44,219 nucleotides of DNA from Crenothrix polyspora (GTDB lineage Bacteria > Pseudomonadota > Gammaproteobacteria > Methylococcales > Methylomonadaceae). The stretch is from assembly GCA_945902915.1 (NCBI GenBank), contig CAMDNJ010000007.1, positions 1-44,219 on the forward strand. Direction: 5' to 3'. Below are positions 9,391 to 18,778 of the stretch, in pieces. Position 1 is the stretch's first letter; the number at the start of each line of letters is the position of its first letter. The position numbers and the translations under genes were made by a program. Below the pieces are notes generated by a model. That model did no database searches, was not told where the DNA came from, and saw nothing but the letters and a program-made list of their open reading frames with translations.

Positions 9391-10326
9391 TTATTTCTTT
9401 TCCAAAAACAAAACCAACTCGCTATATATTGATAGCGGCAATAATGCAGGCAGCAGATATTTAAGGTCACCGAATCTCCAAAAATTATTACTTAATAGAG
9501 TTCGAAATAACTTTTGCGCGGAAACAAAATCCCGCTTCCAAAATGCCTCAAAAGCCTGTGTGCGCAATGGGCTATTTATTAATTCATTACGCTTGGATAA
9601 TGTTAAATGTTGAATAAGCTCAGCATGTTGCTCTGCGAAATCTTTTCTAACGCGCCAAGCATCCAAAACTTGCCGCCATTTGACAGACGATATTTGCCCA
9701 TGATGATGCCAGCGATAAAAAGCCAACACTTCGGGAACAAGAACTATATATTGAGTAACTGCGGATAATCGTATCCAGAAATCATAATCCATGGCACTAA
9801 AGCAGCGCGTCGAAAATCCTTTTAATTCATTAACTATGCTTTTACGTGTAAGTGCGGCATGAATCGGCCACGGACAGCCTTTTAAGAAGGCTTCATGTAT
9901 ATTACCTTGCTCATAAGTTGGCGGCACATACAAAGGGCCGTCTTCACCATTTTCTACGATATTTTGCCAACCGCAATAACTTAAGTCTGAATTAGCCTTG
10001 ATCAAGGCTAGGTATAACTTTTCTAGACAATCAGGCATCCAGTAATCATCAGCATCAAGAAATGCGATAAAATCACCTTTTGCGTGTTGCAAGGCCAAAT
10101 TACGTGCAACAAAAGGACCACTATTCTGTTGCTCAAACACAGTTAAAGTAGGATAGACTTTTACAGCCTCGATTAATAATGTAGAACTACTATCAGTTGA
10201 ACCATCATCAACAATAATCAACTCTAGATTAGAATAAGTTTGCTGGAATACCTTGGCAATAGTTGATTCCAAGAAAGCTTCAGCATTATAACAAGGCATG
10301 ATGATAGAGATTAAGGGCTTATTCAT
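9391..10326 (-). CDS. GT2-family glycosyltransferase
   Basis: This is a 311-residue GT-A enzyme with SIIMPCYNAEAFLE at the start, LIIVDDGSTDSS, and the FLDADDYW metal-binding motif, followed by CFSAMDYDFWIRL as the likely catalytic region. Its start codon overlaps the stop of the upstream GT4 gene by four bases (ATGA), so the two are translationally coupled. The C-terminal 60 residues have a helical LLPALLPLSIYSELVLFL end that may be peripheral to the membrane. Donor sugar unknown. Confidence 0.88.
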   Translation of the reverse strand: MNKPLISIIMPCYNAEAFLESTIAKVFQQTYSNLELIIVDDGSTDSSSTLLIEAVKVYPTLTVFEQQNSGPFVARNLALQHAKGDFIAFLDADDYWMPDCLEKLYLALIKANSDLSYCGWQNIVENGEDGPLYVPPTYEQGNIHEAFLKGCPWPIHAALTRKSIVNELKGFSTRCFSAMDYDFWIRLSAVTQYIVLVPEVLAFYRWHHHGQISSVKWRQVLDAWRVRKDFAEQHAELIQHLTLSKRNELINSPLRTQAFEAFWKRDFVSAQKLFRTLLSNNFWRFGDLKYLLPALLPLSIYSELVLFLEKK

Positions 10327-11471
10327 GAGTTTTGTTCTGGCTTATAAAAAGGCAGTGCTTTTTCAACCACGCGTTGCCAAGTAAATTTTTCAGCAAACTG
10401 TCTACACGTTTGGCTATTAAAATTTATATCGCCCTTTAAAAACTTCTGTAACGCATCTTTGATATTTTCGACCGTGGGTTCATCAACAAAAAAACCACTT
10501 TCTCTATCACCTATCGCTTCAATTGCACCTGCTTGACGAGTTGCCAAAGAAGGTGTGCCGCAAGCCGCCGCTTCCAGATAAACAATACCAAAACCTTCAT
10601 GACTATCGGGTAATGTAGACGAAGGTAAAATAAATAAATCAGCTAGCTGCATTGCAGCTATAACATTTTCTGTAGATTGCCGTCCAAGAAACCTAACTTT
10701 ATTTTCTAAGCCTAGATTTATAACCTGCATTTCTAACTGTGGCTTAAAAGTACCATCACCAATAATGGTATAACGAAAATCGAATTGAGTATTTAATTGG
10801 CTAAGCGCTTCAAGGACTCTGTCTACATTTTTTCGTGGTTCTGATAAACGTGAAACAGTTAATAACTGGGTTATAGCATTATTTTTTTTGCCAAGTGATG
10901 TAGCCAAAAAAATGTCGCTGACACCGACTTGAGCAACCATGGTTTTACCTACACATTCTGGAAAATATTCCAAAAAAACCTGTTCAGTGTATTGGCTATT
11001 AGCCAAAATAGCCTTTACTTTAGGTAAGGCCTCTCGCATGTATTTCAATGTAAATTTTTTACCAAACCATCTATCCAATGGCGTAATTACATTAGCGTAT
11101 CTCCAAAGTAGATTCCAACTTGCCAATGCAGGTGATCCAGTTAATGGATAAGGATTAAGAAAATCATTGCCATGAATGGAAACCACCACAGGCTTATCGG
11201 TTTCTAATACTAACCAACTGTGGGCAGCATTCATGACGTGCCAAGCATCAACTTCATATTGCTTAAAAATATTCCTATCAAGTCGTCGGCAAAACTTTAA
11301 AACTGGGCATAAAACAACACCAGGTATAGATAACTCTACATCATGATGAGTATGTACAAATACCGTAACTTCGTACCCATAAGCCACCAAAGCTTTTGCG
11401 AACTCAGTAGCATAGATTTCTACGCCGCCAATGTCGGGAGTAAACTCTGAAGTCACAATACCAATATGCAT
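10323..11471 (-). CDS. GT4-family glycosyltransferase
   Basis: This is a 382-residue GT-B enzyme. The N-terminal glycine loop SEFTPDIGGVEIYATEFAKA is characteristic of GT4. The donor half has LLTVSRLSEPRKNVDRVLEA, the YTIIGDGTFKPQ strand, and the E-x7-E motif EGFGIVYLE followed by AAACGTP. Length is normal. It overlaps the following GT2 gene by 4 bp and lies 15 bases after the 632-residue gene, which makes one tight transcription unit. It should act on the cytoplasmic side during polysaccharide assembly; sugar specificity cannot be deduced. Confidence 0.88.
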   Translation of the reverse strand: MHIGIVTSEFTPDIGGVEIYATEFAKALVAYGYEVTVFVHTHHDVELSIPGVVLCPVLKFCRRLDRNIFKQYEVDAWHVMNAAHSWLVLETDKPVVVSIHGNDFLNPYPLTGSPALASWNLLWRYANVITPLDRWFGKKFTLKYMREALPKVKAILANSQYTEQVFLEYFPECVGKTMVAQVGVSDIFLATSLGKKNNAITQLLTVSRLSEPRKNVDRVLEALSQLNTQFDFRYTIIGDGTFKPQLEMQVINLGLENKVRFLGRQSTENVIAAMQLADLFILPSSTLPDSHEGFGIVYLEAAACGTPSLATRQAGAIEAIGDRESGFFVDEPTVENIKDALQKFLKGDINFNSQTCRQFAEKFTWQRVVEKALPFYKPEQNS

Positions 11472-11486
11472 AATTAAATCCTATTA

Positions 11487-13385
11487 TTAATTGACACCAA
11501 TAAGCCAATCACGGCTGTTTACAATCAGTGTAGAACTAATTACTTGATTACCCTGTGAGTCATACCATATCAAAGTTGGTTCTTTCTTTAACATCCATGA
11601 AACAGTGACAGGTTGTTCTGAGGTATTAACCAATAATAGTTCCATATGTTGCTCATAACATAAATTAGCCATAAGCAATTCTGGATTAACTATTAAGGGT
11701 ATTGATACTTGTTGATTAAAGATTAATGCCTCGCCATTAGTACCTAACAAAGAGGCTGATATACCAAACTTAAGATCATGACATTCAAGCATCGCCTCTA
11801 CCAACCAATGCCGATACTTTATATCTGGCTTAGCAAGGCATCGATAATAAAGCGCCTCTGACCAAAAACCTACTGAATAGCGTTTATCAGGAGATAAATC
11901 TCGGTAACGTTTAATCAGGCCGCTGTTTTGAGTAAAAGCCATTGCCTTATCCAAAATACTTTCATCAAATGCATCTGGAAAAGAGTAAGCATATCTTGCC
12001 AAATCCATTAAATTAATGGTTTGATAATCTATCGCCCACGTTCTTAATGACAACTCACGGTCGATATAACCATTGGGCATGACTAAGCGTGGATAGCTCG
12101 CTTTTATATCAGGCAGTTTTTTAATTAAAGAATCTGCGGCGAAACGTTTAATAGCACGCACAGGAAATGTAAGCTTACTCGCCTGTTCGGTAGGCAGCAT
12201 GGTTAAACCGATAGCCCAAAACAAAGGTTTGTATAACCAATCTGCAGCGTTCAGTCCCAACACCGCACGGGTTGACTTTAATGCAGAAACTACTAGGTCT
12301 TGATATTGCTTATCGTCTGTTATGCGCCCATAACGGTTAATGGCAATCGTCGTATCCAGATGGGTATTTAATACCAGCATATTCGATACACTTTTACCCA
12401 AAGTTTTATTGGCTATCCATTTAAATGGCCCGCTATTCATAGCCTGTACGGATAACTCCAAAGAATCATGTAAAAACCAAATACCACAACCTAATTGATC
12501 TGTTGTTTTTGAAAGAAATGCAACTGCTTTCTGTAAGCTAGCTTTAACATGGGGACAGCCAGATCGTTGAAACTCATCCATTAATAAATGCACACCGCTG
12601 GTATGCAAGCGGTAATGACATTCAGTGCTATCTGTCCACATACCATGATACCAGCCACCATCATCGGCTTGCCTCTGGATTAATGACAAAACTAATTGTT
12701 GTTGAAAATAGCGGTAAATCACTTTGCCGGTCGCTTTTTCTAAGCCGGAGAAAACTGTATAAAGCGCATGAGCTTCGTTTTCTGAAAAGCATTTTTTGTT
12801 GTGCGGCCATGAATAGCGTAAATCGTAAACAGAGCCATGTATCAAATGGCGATATAAATCAGCGGATTTATTGATAAAACCATGAGAGCCCCAAAGAAAA
12901 TAGCCCTGAACTTCTATCGGTAATAAAGAAATTATTTCTTCAGTAGTGAAATCTTCATCAATTTGCCAGATTATGCCATCAGTGACAAAATTCTCTGAGC
13001 TGCATATTTGAAATGACAAGCTATTGTTAGCACCCCAGCGAAGACTACAAACTGGAGCCAGTTGCTCACTCAAAATACAGCCATCAATATTGATTTGGCG
13101 AAATTCTGGTAACACTGGAAACCATAAGTAAGGTTGGTTTTTAGTCATGGGCATACCCAAATAACCACCTGATTTTATTTCTTGAAACTTATAGGAGTTA
13201 TCGATTAAAAACTCAACATTAAGATTCTCTTTCAACCGAAGAAAGACACATTTAACCTTGTCAAATTGATCTATAAGTAACTGCCCCCCCACAAATTCAC
13301 AAACAGACCGCTTTGCCCCTGTAGCTTCAATGCATATAGAGTAATCTGTTGATTCAAAAATAGATGAAAGTGAAATTGAATGCAT
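11487..13385 (-). CDS. Large unknown protein, possibly alpha-toroid sugar-active
   Basis: This 632-residue protein has no signal peptide and no membrane segments. I do not recognise the family with confidence. Residues roughly 1-150 look beta-rich. From about 200 to 520 there are repeated helical segments with aromatic/His-rich loops, such as DGGWYHGMWTDSTECHYRLH, GCGIWFLHDSLE and RTWAIDYQTINLMDLARYAY. That pattern resembles the alpha/alpha-toroid of glycoside hydrolases, polysaccharide lyases or glucuronyl C5-epimerases. A short beta C-terminus follows (about 540-632). It lies between a GT-A-like gene and a GT4 gene, in a locus that makes UDP-glucuronate, so a uronic-acid-modifying role is possible but unproved. 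Confidence 0.6.
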   Translation of the reverse strand: MHSISLSSIFESTDYSICIEATGAKRSVCEFVGGQLLIDQFDKVKCVFLRLKENLNVEFLIDNSYKFQEIKSGGYLGMPMTKNQPYLWFPVLPEFRQINIDGCILSEQLAPVCSLRWGANNSLSFQICSSENFVTDGIIWQIDEDFTTEEIISLLPIEVQGYFLWGSHGFINKSADLYRHLIHGSVYDLRYSWPHNKKCFSENEAHALYTVFSGLEKATGKVIYRYFQQQLVLSLIQRQADDGGWYHGMWTDSTECHYRLHTSGVHLLMDEFQRSGCPHVKASLQKAVAFLSKTTDQLGCGIWFLHDSLELSVQAMNSGPFKWIANKTLGKSVSNMLVLNTHLDTTIAINRYGRITDDKQYQDLVVSALKSTRAVLGLNAADWLYKPLFWAIGLTMLPTEQASKLTFPVRAIKRFAADSLIKKLPDIKASYPRLVMPNGYIDRELSLRTWAIDYQTINLMDLARYAYSFPDAFDESILDKAMAFTQNSGLIKRYRDLSPDKRYSVGFWSEALYYRCLAKPDIKYRHWLVEAMLECHDLKFGISASLLGTNGEALIFNQQVSIPLIVNPELLMANLCYEQHMELLLVNTSEQPVTVSWMLKKEPTLIWYDSQGNQVISSTLIVNSRDWLIGVN

Positions 13386-13485
13386 AAAATTTATTTCAAG
13401 TTATAGTCGCATGGATATATAGGTTTAAGTAATACGAAAACTTATGGTTTCACGTTTCTTATTTTTGAAGATATTAAGCTCCATT

Positions 13486-14391
13486 TTAAGTCCGCGAAGC
13501 CCCATGGTTATAGTACTCAAAAGTTTTGGCATTAAGTAGCTTCTGAATATATTCACCTCGATGTATCGAAGGAAATCGCATAAGGGTTTCGCGCTTACCA
13601 TCCGCCGATGGACTAACATAACGTGGATGCGTTGGGTCACGTTCATCATTTGCTGTGCCGCGAGCTGGCCAGTGTTGGGAATAAAGAGTTAACTTTTCAG
13701 TTAAATAACGATTAAATGGATGTATAGGTTCTCGTATTTTAAGACGTAGTAAATTACGCTCTTTAAATACTTTAAAAAAACTACTATATAGGGTTTGTTC
13801 AAGATCAAGTCCCTGCATTGGTACTAAAGCCATAAAACAGTTAATAACTTCAGGTGTTGTTCTAATTATAAAAAATTGCGTAGCAAGACTGTCTCTACAA
13901 GCTAATTTATATGGAAATCCAGCTTTGAGAGCAATTGCAGAAAGAATTTTTTGAGATTTTAGTTTAAGGCTTGGTCGTTTTAGATATTCAAACGCCAATA
14001 AATCCTCATCCCATGCCGAAGTACAAATCATCAATTCCTTATCTCGTTCCATTTCGGCGATCAAGTCGTAAATAACTTGTTCATTCATAATCCATGTATC
14101 ACCTTCCAAATGAACAATATACTCAGGAGAGAAGGTATCGATCGCCAAGACGATTGACTGGTTCAGAAGATCCAAAGCCCCATGTTGCAGAGATTTTGGT
14201 TCACAAGCCAAGAATACGTCTTCTATATGTTTTTGGTAAGCACTGCTTGAGCAAGTATGCACAATCGGAAGAGGTTTTGAATAATTCAATTTAATAATTT
14301 CTTGATTTATTCGTGCACAATCGATTCGATTATAGGTAGTCATGCAAATGACTGTTTTTATATTATTTTGTTGCATAGAAATGCCTAACAT
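13486..14391 (-). CDS. GT-A-like protein, probable glycosyltransferase
   Basis: This 301-residue protein begins with an ICMTTYNR strand like the nucleotide-binding start of GT2 enzymes. It has EYIVHLEGDTWIMNE, in which EGD could replace the usual DxD. No standard GT2 catalytic ED or QxxRW motif is evident, so the family is uncertain. The first ATG directly abuts the stop codon of the upstream GT2 gene (TAA 14392-14394, ATG 14389-14391) and has no ribosome site; the second ATG, five codons in (14374-14376), follows a weak purine stretch and may be the true start. It belongs to the polysaccharide operon by position. Confidence 0.6.
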   Translation of the reverse strand: MLGISMQQNNIKTVICMTTYNRIDCARINQEIIKLNYSKPLPIVHTCSSSAYQKHIEDVFLACEPKSLQHGALDLLNQSIVLAIDTFSPEYIVHLEGDTWIMNEQVIYDLIAEMERDKELMICTSAWDEDLLAFEYLKRPSLKLKSQKILSAIALKAGFPYKLACRDSLATQFFIIRTTPEVINCFMALVPMQGLDLEQTLYSSFFKVFKERNLLRLKIREPIHPFNRYLTEKLTLYSQHWPARGTANDERDPTHPRYVSPSADGKRETLMRFPSIHRGEYIQKLLNAKTFEYYNHGASRT

Positions 14392-15411
14392 TTATTTATT
14401 AAGATGCAATCGCCAAATCAGCTTTTTATTTAACCAATTTTTTAGTTCGTAAGGTAGTAGATAAGCTGATGTATTAATTTTTGGATAATTCTTTGCCGTT
14501 ATATCCCAATAATTCTTAGGAGTATCGACTTCTGACACTGATGTGGCATTTGCCAGATTCTTTAACCAAAATGCTTTTTTTGCTAATTCTCTTTTGAAAT
14601 TGCGACAGGGATAATTTTTTTTTGTAAACTTTCTTAACGCTCTGTAAAAAGGGTTATAAGCAAATTCATGTAAAAGAATTAGCCTGTCCATATGTCTACT
14701 ACGATAAACTTGACTATCTTTACTATTTATTGAGCTGGCGGATGAAGAGTGAACACGAAATTGAACAAGAGGATCAGGAATATACTTAATACCAGTATTT
14801 ACGCCTACTCTAATCCAGTATTCCAAATCACAGAGTTGTACCATTGCAGAGTTAAATAGACCAAAGCGCTCAAAAACAGAACGATGGATCAATGTTGAGG
14901 TTGGTTCTCCAAAAAAGTTTCGAGAATCAGTCAAGACCGCTTGGCAGATTTGCCGTGGACTAATTAAATCAGTTCCAGAGAATATGTCATCAATATGTGG
15001 AATAGCCATATAGGCCTTTTGGATTGTATGGTCGACTTTTGAATCAAAGAAAAAATTGCGATGGCAAAAAATTAATGGTTCGTTATTATTTGCACCAATC
15101 ATCATAAGTTCCAAACAATCATTTCTAATAATGTCATCCTGAAATACAAATTTAATCCATTCACTGCCTGCTAATTCTATACAGCGGTTCCAGTTACCAA
15201 CTAACCCAAGATTGTGTTCATTATTAAATAGACGAATACGATCATCTTGAGTTGCATACCGATTTAGTATTTCCCACGTATTATCTGAAGATTGATCATC
15301 AACAATAATAACTTCAAAGTTATCGTAGGTTTGATTCAAAACACTATTTAACGTTTCTTCTAAATAACGCTCTCCATTATATGTGGGAATACAAATGCTA
15401 ACTTTAGACAT
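14392..15411 (-). CDS. GT2-family glycosyltransferase
   Basis: This is a 339-residue GT-A enzyme with SICIPTYNGERYLEETL, VIIVDDQSSDNTWEIL, and the metal-binding VFQDD motif, followed by QLCDLEYWIRV as the likely catalytic segment. The C-terminal 90 residues are basic and aromatic (FTKKNYPCRNFKRELAKKAF), which may help membrane association. It is 6 bases from the upstream methyltransferase gene and abuts the next gene with no spacer. Base composition here and in the methyltransferase gene is visibly more AT-rich than in the export genes, suggesting later acquisition of this part. Confidence 0.87.
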   Translation of the reverse strand: MSKVSICIPTYNGERYLEETLNSVLNQTYDNFEVIIVDDQSSDNTWEILNRYATQDDRIRLFNNEHNLGLVGNWNRCIELAGSEWIKFVFQDDIIRNDCLELMMIGANNNEPLIFCHRNFFFDSKVDHTIQKAYMAIPHIDDIFSGTDLISPRQICQAVLTDSRNFFGEPTSTLIHRSVFERFGLFNSAMVQLCDLEYWIRVGVNTGIKYIPDPLVQFRVHSSSASSINSKDSQVYRSRHMDRLILLHEFAYNPFYRALRKFTKKNYPCRNFKRELAKKAFWLKNLANATSVSEVDTPKNYWDITAKNYPKINTSAYLLPYELKNWLNKKLIWRLHLNK

Positions 15412-15417
15412 ATTTAA

Positions 15418-16446
15418 TTAGTTTAATTTGTTAATTTTCTTAAAAAAGAAGCAAGCTCGACCTGCCACATTGTCTTCGTTTACTTTTCTTGCCATATTTT
15501 TAAAATAGTCGATTTCTTCAGGAGTAAATATTTGATTATCATGATTTAACCAATATGAGTTGGGAGCAGTAAGAGGTATTTCACGCAAGTATTGTTCACT
15601 ACCATAAAATTCAAGATCAAGTGCATCAGAAATAGATGTATAAAGTTCTAAACCAGCTTCTTTGCCTAATAGCTCTATACTTTTTCGTGAGTGTAGGTAA
15701 AGGTGGCGAGGCGCATCCATCTCAACCCATTTAGTTTTATATTTTTGCCAAACATAGGATGAAACTATAGGAATGCGTACGAGAATTACACCATTTGGTG
15801 CAAGCAAATTTGAAGCAGATATCAATGTTTTTTGTTGATTTGGAATATGCTCAAGCGAGTGATGCATAGTAATTAGGTCAAATTCGCCATGAATATCATT
15901 AATCTCATTTTTAAAGATAGTTATTCCATTGTGAATAACATCATTTTTAATGAAAGGATCCCCACCATAAAGCTTTCGAAATCCCATTATGTTTAGCTTT
16001 TCTAACCAGGTGGACCAACTACCACAACCAATATCAAGAAATCTAGCATCAAAATTAATAATCTTTGCATGTTTTAAAATTTGAGACACTGGTAATACTT
16101 CGTCAAGACGAAGGCTAGGCATTTCTATGAATTTAGATATTAATTGGTTTATTTTGTATCCTTGATTAAATAAAGCATTTCTAAAGCGCTGTTTAATTAA
16201 AAAATCTTTTAGTATTGATCTTTTTGTGGTCTGACAAAGACTTAGTGAATAATACTCTGGGGGATAAAATCGACTTAAATCATTTGGGATGTTACTTATT
16301 TGTAAGCAGTCACATGAGTTACATTGGAAATATTCAAATTCCTCGCGTGTGCCAAACATCATTTCGCGTCCAATGAATGTTGGATGTTTATCTTCAGAAT
16401 TACAAATACGACAGATGTGTCGAGAGGCAGTCATGATATTAGACAA
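15418..16446 (-). CDS. Class I SAM-dependent methyltransferase with N-terminal Cys cluster
   Basis: This is a 342-residue protein. The N-terminus has a four-cysteine zinc-ribbon-like arrangement (CRIC near residue 12 and QCNSCDCLQ near 42). The SAM-binding motif FLDIGCGSWSTWLEKL is followed by FDLITMHHSLEHI and an NGVILVRIP strand, matching Methyltransf_23-type proteins common in O-antigen and capsule loci. It likely methylates a sugar or chain end of the exported polymer. Its start overlaps the end of the Wzt gene by 8 bp, so it is co-translated with the exporter. Chain-terminating methylation recognised by Wzt is known in O9a-type systems, and this arrangement would fit that, but it is only an inference here. 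Confidence 0.82.
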   Translation of the reverse strand: MSNIMTASRHICRICNSEDKHPTFIGREMMFGTREEFEYFQCNSCDCLQISNIPNDLSRFYPPEYYSLSLCQTTKRSILKDFLIKQRFRNALFNQGYKINQLISKFIEMPSLRLDEVLPVSQILKHAKIINFDARFLDIGCGSWSTWLEKLNIMGFRKLYGGDPFIKNDVIHNGITIFKNEINDIHGEFDLITMHHSLEHIPNQQKTLISASNLLAPNGVILVRIPIVSSYVWQKYKTKWVEMDAPRHLYLHSRKSIELLGKEAGLELYTSISDALDLEFYGSEQYLREIPLTAPNSYWLNHDNQIFTPEEIDYFKNMARKVNEDNVAGRACFFFKKINKLN

Positions 16447-17695
16447 CTACCGTTGAAATAATTGCTGTTTCAGTAATATTGATATTTTTTTCCATCCAGT
16501 GGGCATTCAATGCGAAAAACCCATCACGAATTGTGATTGGTATATCGCCAACCACCTGAAAATGTTTTAGGCTGTCACCATAAAAAACGTCTCGTGCCGC
16601 TTGGCCGGCCGTTATACCAAAGCGTATTGAATAAATGCCAGGTAAAAGTGGCAATCGCTTGACTTTGCAAACAAGCTCATGATCCCCGGCAGGTAGACGA
16701 TTGATATTGAGCTGTTCTTCGCTGTTATGGGTGGTTAAGTATAAGAAATCTGTGGTATGAAAGCCAAAACCAAAAGTCACGTCCTCTAATTCCTCAAGCA
16801 CATTTATTTTAAAATGAATTGAACAATTTTCATTATACGAAAGACTATCTACTTTTCGTTTCGCATGATCCATAAAATATAGTTCCACCAGTTCAACTTC
16901 GCCACTAGCTATAGTATGAGTCTTGGTGTGATCAATATTAGCTTTTATCTTTTTGTCATTCTGTTCATAGAAACTGTCACAAACAGCTTGAGGTTCACCC
17001 TGCATATTAATTCGCCCATGATCAAGTAAAATAACTCGATTACATAAGCGTTGAATCTGTCGAATATTATGACTAACCAATAAAACCGTCTTCCCTTGTC
17101 GCTTAATCATATCTTCCATACGATCAAAACACTTACGCTGAAAGGCTAAATCACCCACTGCCAACACTTCATCGACTATCAATATATCGGCATCCAAACT
17201 CGTCGCAATCGAAAAGCCTAGCTTAACGGTCATACCTGAGCTATAGCGTTTAACCGGCGTATCAATAAATTGCTCTAACTCTGAGAACTCAATAATCTCA
17301 TCCATTTTTTGTTGAATGATTTTTTTAGGTATACCTAAAATAGCACCATTCAAATAGATGTTTTCTCGGCCTGTTAATTCTGGATTAACACCTGCACCAA
17401 CCTCTATCAGTGGCGCTACGCTGCCACGTACAATAACGCTGCCTTTGGTTGGTTTGGATATATTGGCCAAATGTTTAAGTAAAGTACTTTTACCTGCGCC
17501 ATTATGACCAATGATACCAACCACCTCACCCTGCTCTATGCTAAAACTGATATCATCTAAGGCTTTAAAATTTTCTCTTTTATGAATCGGCTTACCAACC
17601 AAACGCCTATAAGAATTGACTACATTTTCTTTAAGACTGCTGATATGTCCTAACTGGTATTCTTTAGTTACATGATTAACTTCAATAATAGGCAT
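16439..17695 (-). CDS. wzt: Polysaccharide ABC exporter, ATP-binding subunit with C-terminal sugar-binding domain
   Basis: This is a 418-residue protein. Residues 1-245 are the nucleotide-binding domain: Walker A GHNGAGKST (63-71), signature YSSGM (151-155), Walker B ILIVDE (171-176), and the switch VSHNIRQIQ. Residues about 265-400 are a beta-rich extension of the Wzt C-terminal type (GFGFHTTDFLYLTTHN, LLPGIYSIRFGITAG), which in O-antigen exporters recognises the finished polymer. The extra length over capsule KpsT (about 220 residues) supports an O-antigen-like export mode. The permease gene lies 51 bases upstream, completing the transporter. Confidence 0.92.
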   Translation of the reverse strand: MPIIEVNHVTKEYQLGHISSLKENVVNSYRRLVGKPIHKRENFKALDDISFSIEQGEVVGIIGHNGAGKSTLLKHLANISKPTKGSVIVRGSVAPLIEVGAGVNPELTGRENIYLNGAILGIPKKIIQQKMDEIIEFSELEQFIDTPVKRYSSGMTVKLGFSIATSLDADILIVDEVLAVGDLAFQRKCFDRMEDMIKRQGKTVLLVSHNIRQIQRLCNRVILLDHGRINMQGEPQAVCDSFYEQNDKKIKANIDHTKTHTIASGEVELVELYFMDHAKRKVDSLSYNENCSIHFKINVLEELEDVTFGFGFHTTDFLYLTTHNSEEQLNINRLPAGDHELVCKVKRLPLLPGIYSIRFGITAGQAARDVFYGDSLKHFQVVGDIPITIRDGFFALNAHWMEKNINITETAIISTVVV

Positions 17696-17746
17696 AACAG
17701 TGTTTAAACGTAAAAGTTAGGTAACAAAGTAAAATGACGCAAAGCT

Positions 17747-18565
17747 TTAAATAACATCAGCAAACCAATTTTCCGCGCGTTTAAAAAACATATAACTCAA
17801 GGGCAATATCACTAACGTTAAAACCAAGCCGGGATATAGCGCTTCAAAATCAGGCGGCAAACCCTTAAGCATGACGCGTTGAAAACTGTCGATAATGCCT
17901 GCTAATGGATTTAAGGTATATAGCGTATACAAATTATTAGACCAATGACCTGCCGCCTGCTCTACGATCAGTTTTTGATGGACTAAACTCAAAGGATACA
18001 TAACCGGTGAGCCATACATTAATAACGATAACACCACGGGCAAAGCCTGTGCCATATCTCTATAATAAACATTAATGGCGGCACCAAAAAAACTAATGCC
18101 TAAAGCGACCATCATGGTGTAGAAAATAACCGCAGGAACCCACAAGGCATAAACAGTAGGCATCATCTTATAATAAATCATCATAGCCGTTAAAATAACA
18201 AAACTGATGGCCAACTCTACTATTTTTGTCACCATCGCCGTAATGGGAAAAACTTCGCGAGGAAAGTATATTTTTTTAATTAAGGCCGCATTAGAAGTTA
18301 CACTATTGACACCTTCCGAAGCAGACTCCTGAAAGAACACCCAAGGTAGCAGAGCTGCAAAAGTAAGTATAGGATAGGGAATGTTGCCGGTATCAATTCC
18401 CACAAAACTTCTTACCAAAGTAAAAATAAGCATCAACATAATGGGCTTTAATACCGCCCACAAAAAACCTAAATAAGATTGTTTATAACGTAGAACAATA
18501 TTTTTCCAAACGAGAGCTGCAATCAGTTCTCGGTAGTCATATAAGTTTTTAACAATTTTTATCAT
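17747..18565 (-). CDS. wzm: Polysaccharide ABC exporter, permease subunit
   Basis: This is a 272-residue ABC-2-type membrane protein. It starts with an amphipathic segment (NLYDYRELIAALVWKNIVLRY) followed by KQSYLGFLWAVLKPI, the typical Wzm/TagG/KpsM entry, and about six transmembrane helices up to the end. FFQESASEGVNSVTSNAALI and YFPREVFP are conserved in the family. It pairs with the Wzt gene just downstream to move undecaprenyl-linked polysaccharide across the inner membrane. It is the first gene of the - strand series, so the operon promoter should lie just above 18565. Confidence 0.92.
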   Translation of the reverse strand: MIKIVKNLYDYRELIAALVWKNIVLRYKQSYLGFLWAVLKPIMLMLIFTLVRSFVGIDTGNIPYPILTFAALLPWVFFQESASEGVNSVTSNAALIKKIYFPREVFPITAMVTKIVELAISFVILTAMMIYYKMMPTVYALWVPAVIFYTMMVALGISFFGAAINVYYRDMAQALPVVLSLLMYGSPVMYPLSLVHQKLIVEQAAGHWSNNLYTLYTLNPLAGIIDSFQRVMLKGLPPDFEALYPGLVLTLVILPLSYMFFKRAENWFADVI

Positions 18566-18683
18566 GAGTATTTGTATAGTTCAGCATCTAGCATTAAAGA
18601 ACCGGCGCGAATTTACAGGGATTAACTGTAAATAACTCCTAACTTCAGTCTCTTAAGTCTGTTATAAGTAATTTTTTGCATGA

Positions 18684-18723
18684 AGCATAACTACAATTAG
18701 GCTCTTAGTTATGCTGACTTTTT
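18684..18723 (+). terminator. Stem-loop with T-run between wzm and the UDG gene
   Basis: A perfect 10-bp stem (AGCATAACTA at 18684-18693, TAGTTATGCT at 18706-18715) with a 12-base loop is followed on + by GACTTTTT. The polarity fits + transcription, yet both flanking genes are on -, so it may act as a boundary element or a weak terminator for UDG transcripts. Confidence 0.45.
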
Positions 18724-18778
18724 AATTTGACTCAATAATATCAGCTAATAATCAACCTGTCTTTATTAATTTAAAAAA

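Noticed and set aside
13425-13649. 74-residue frame on - overlapping the end of the GT-A-like gene
   Set aside because: It overlaps the C-terminal part of the GT-A-like gene in another frame, has no recognisable motif, and its frame lacks a convincing start.
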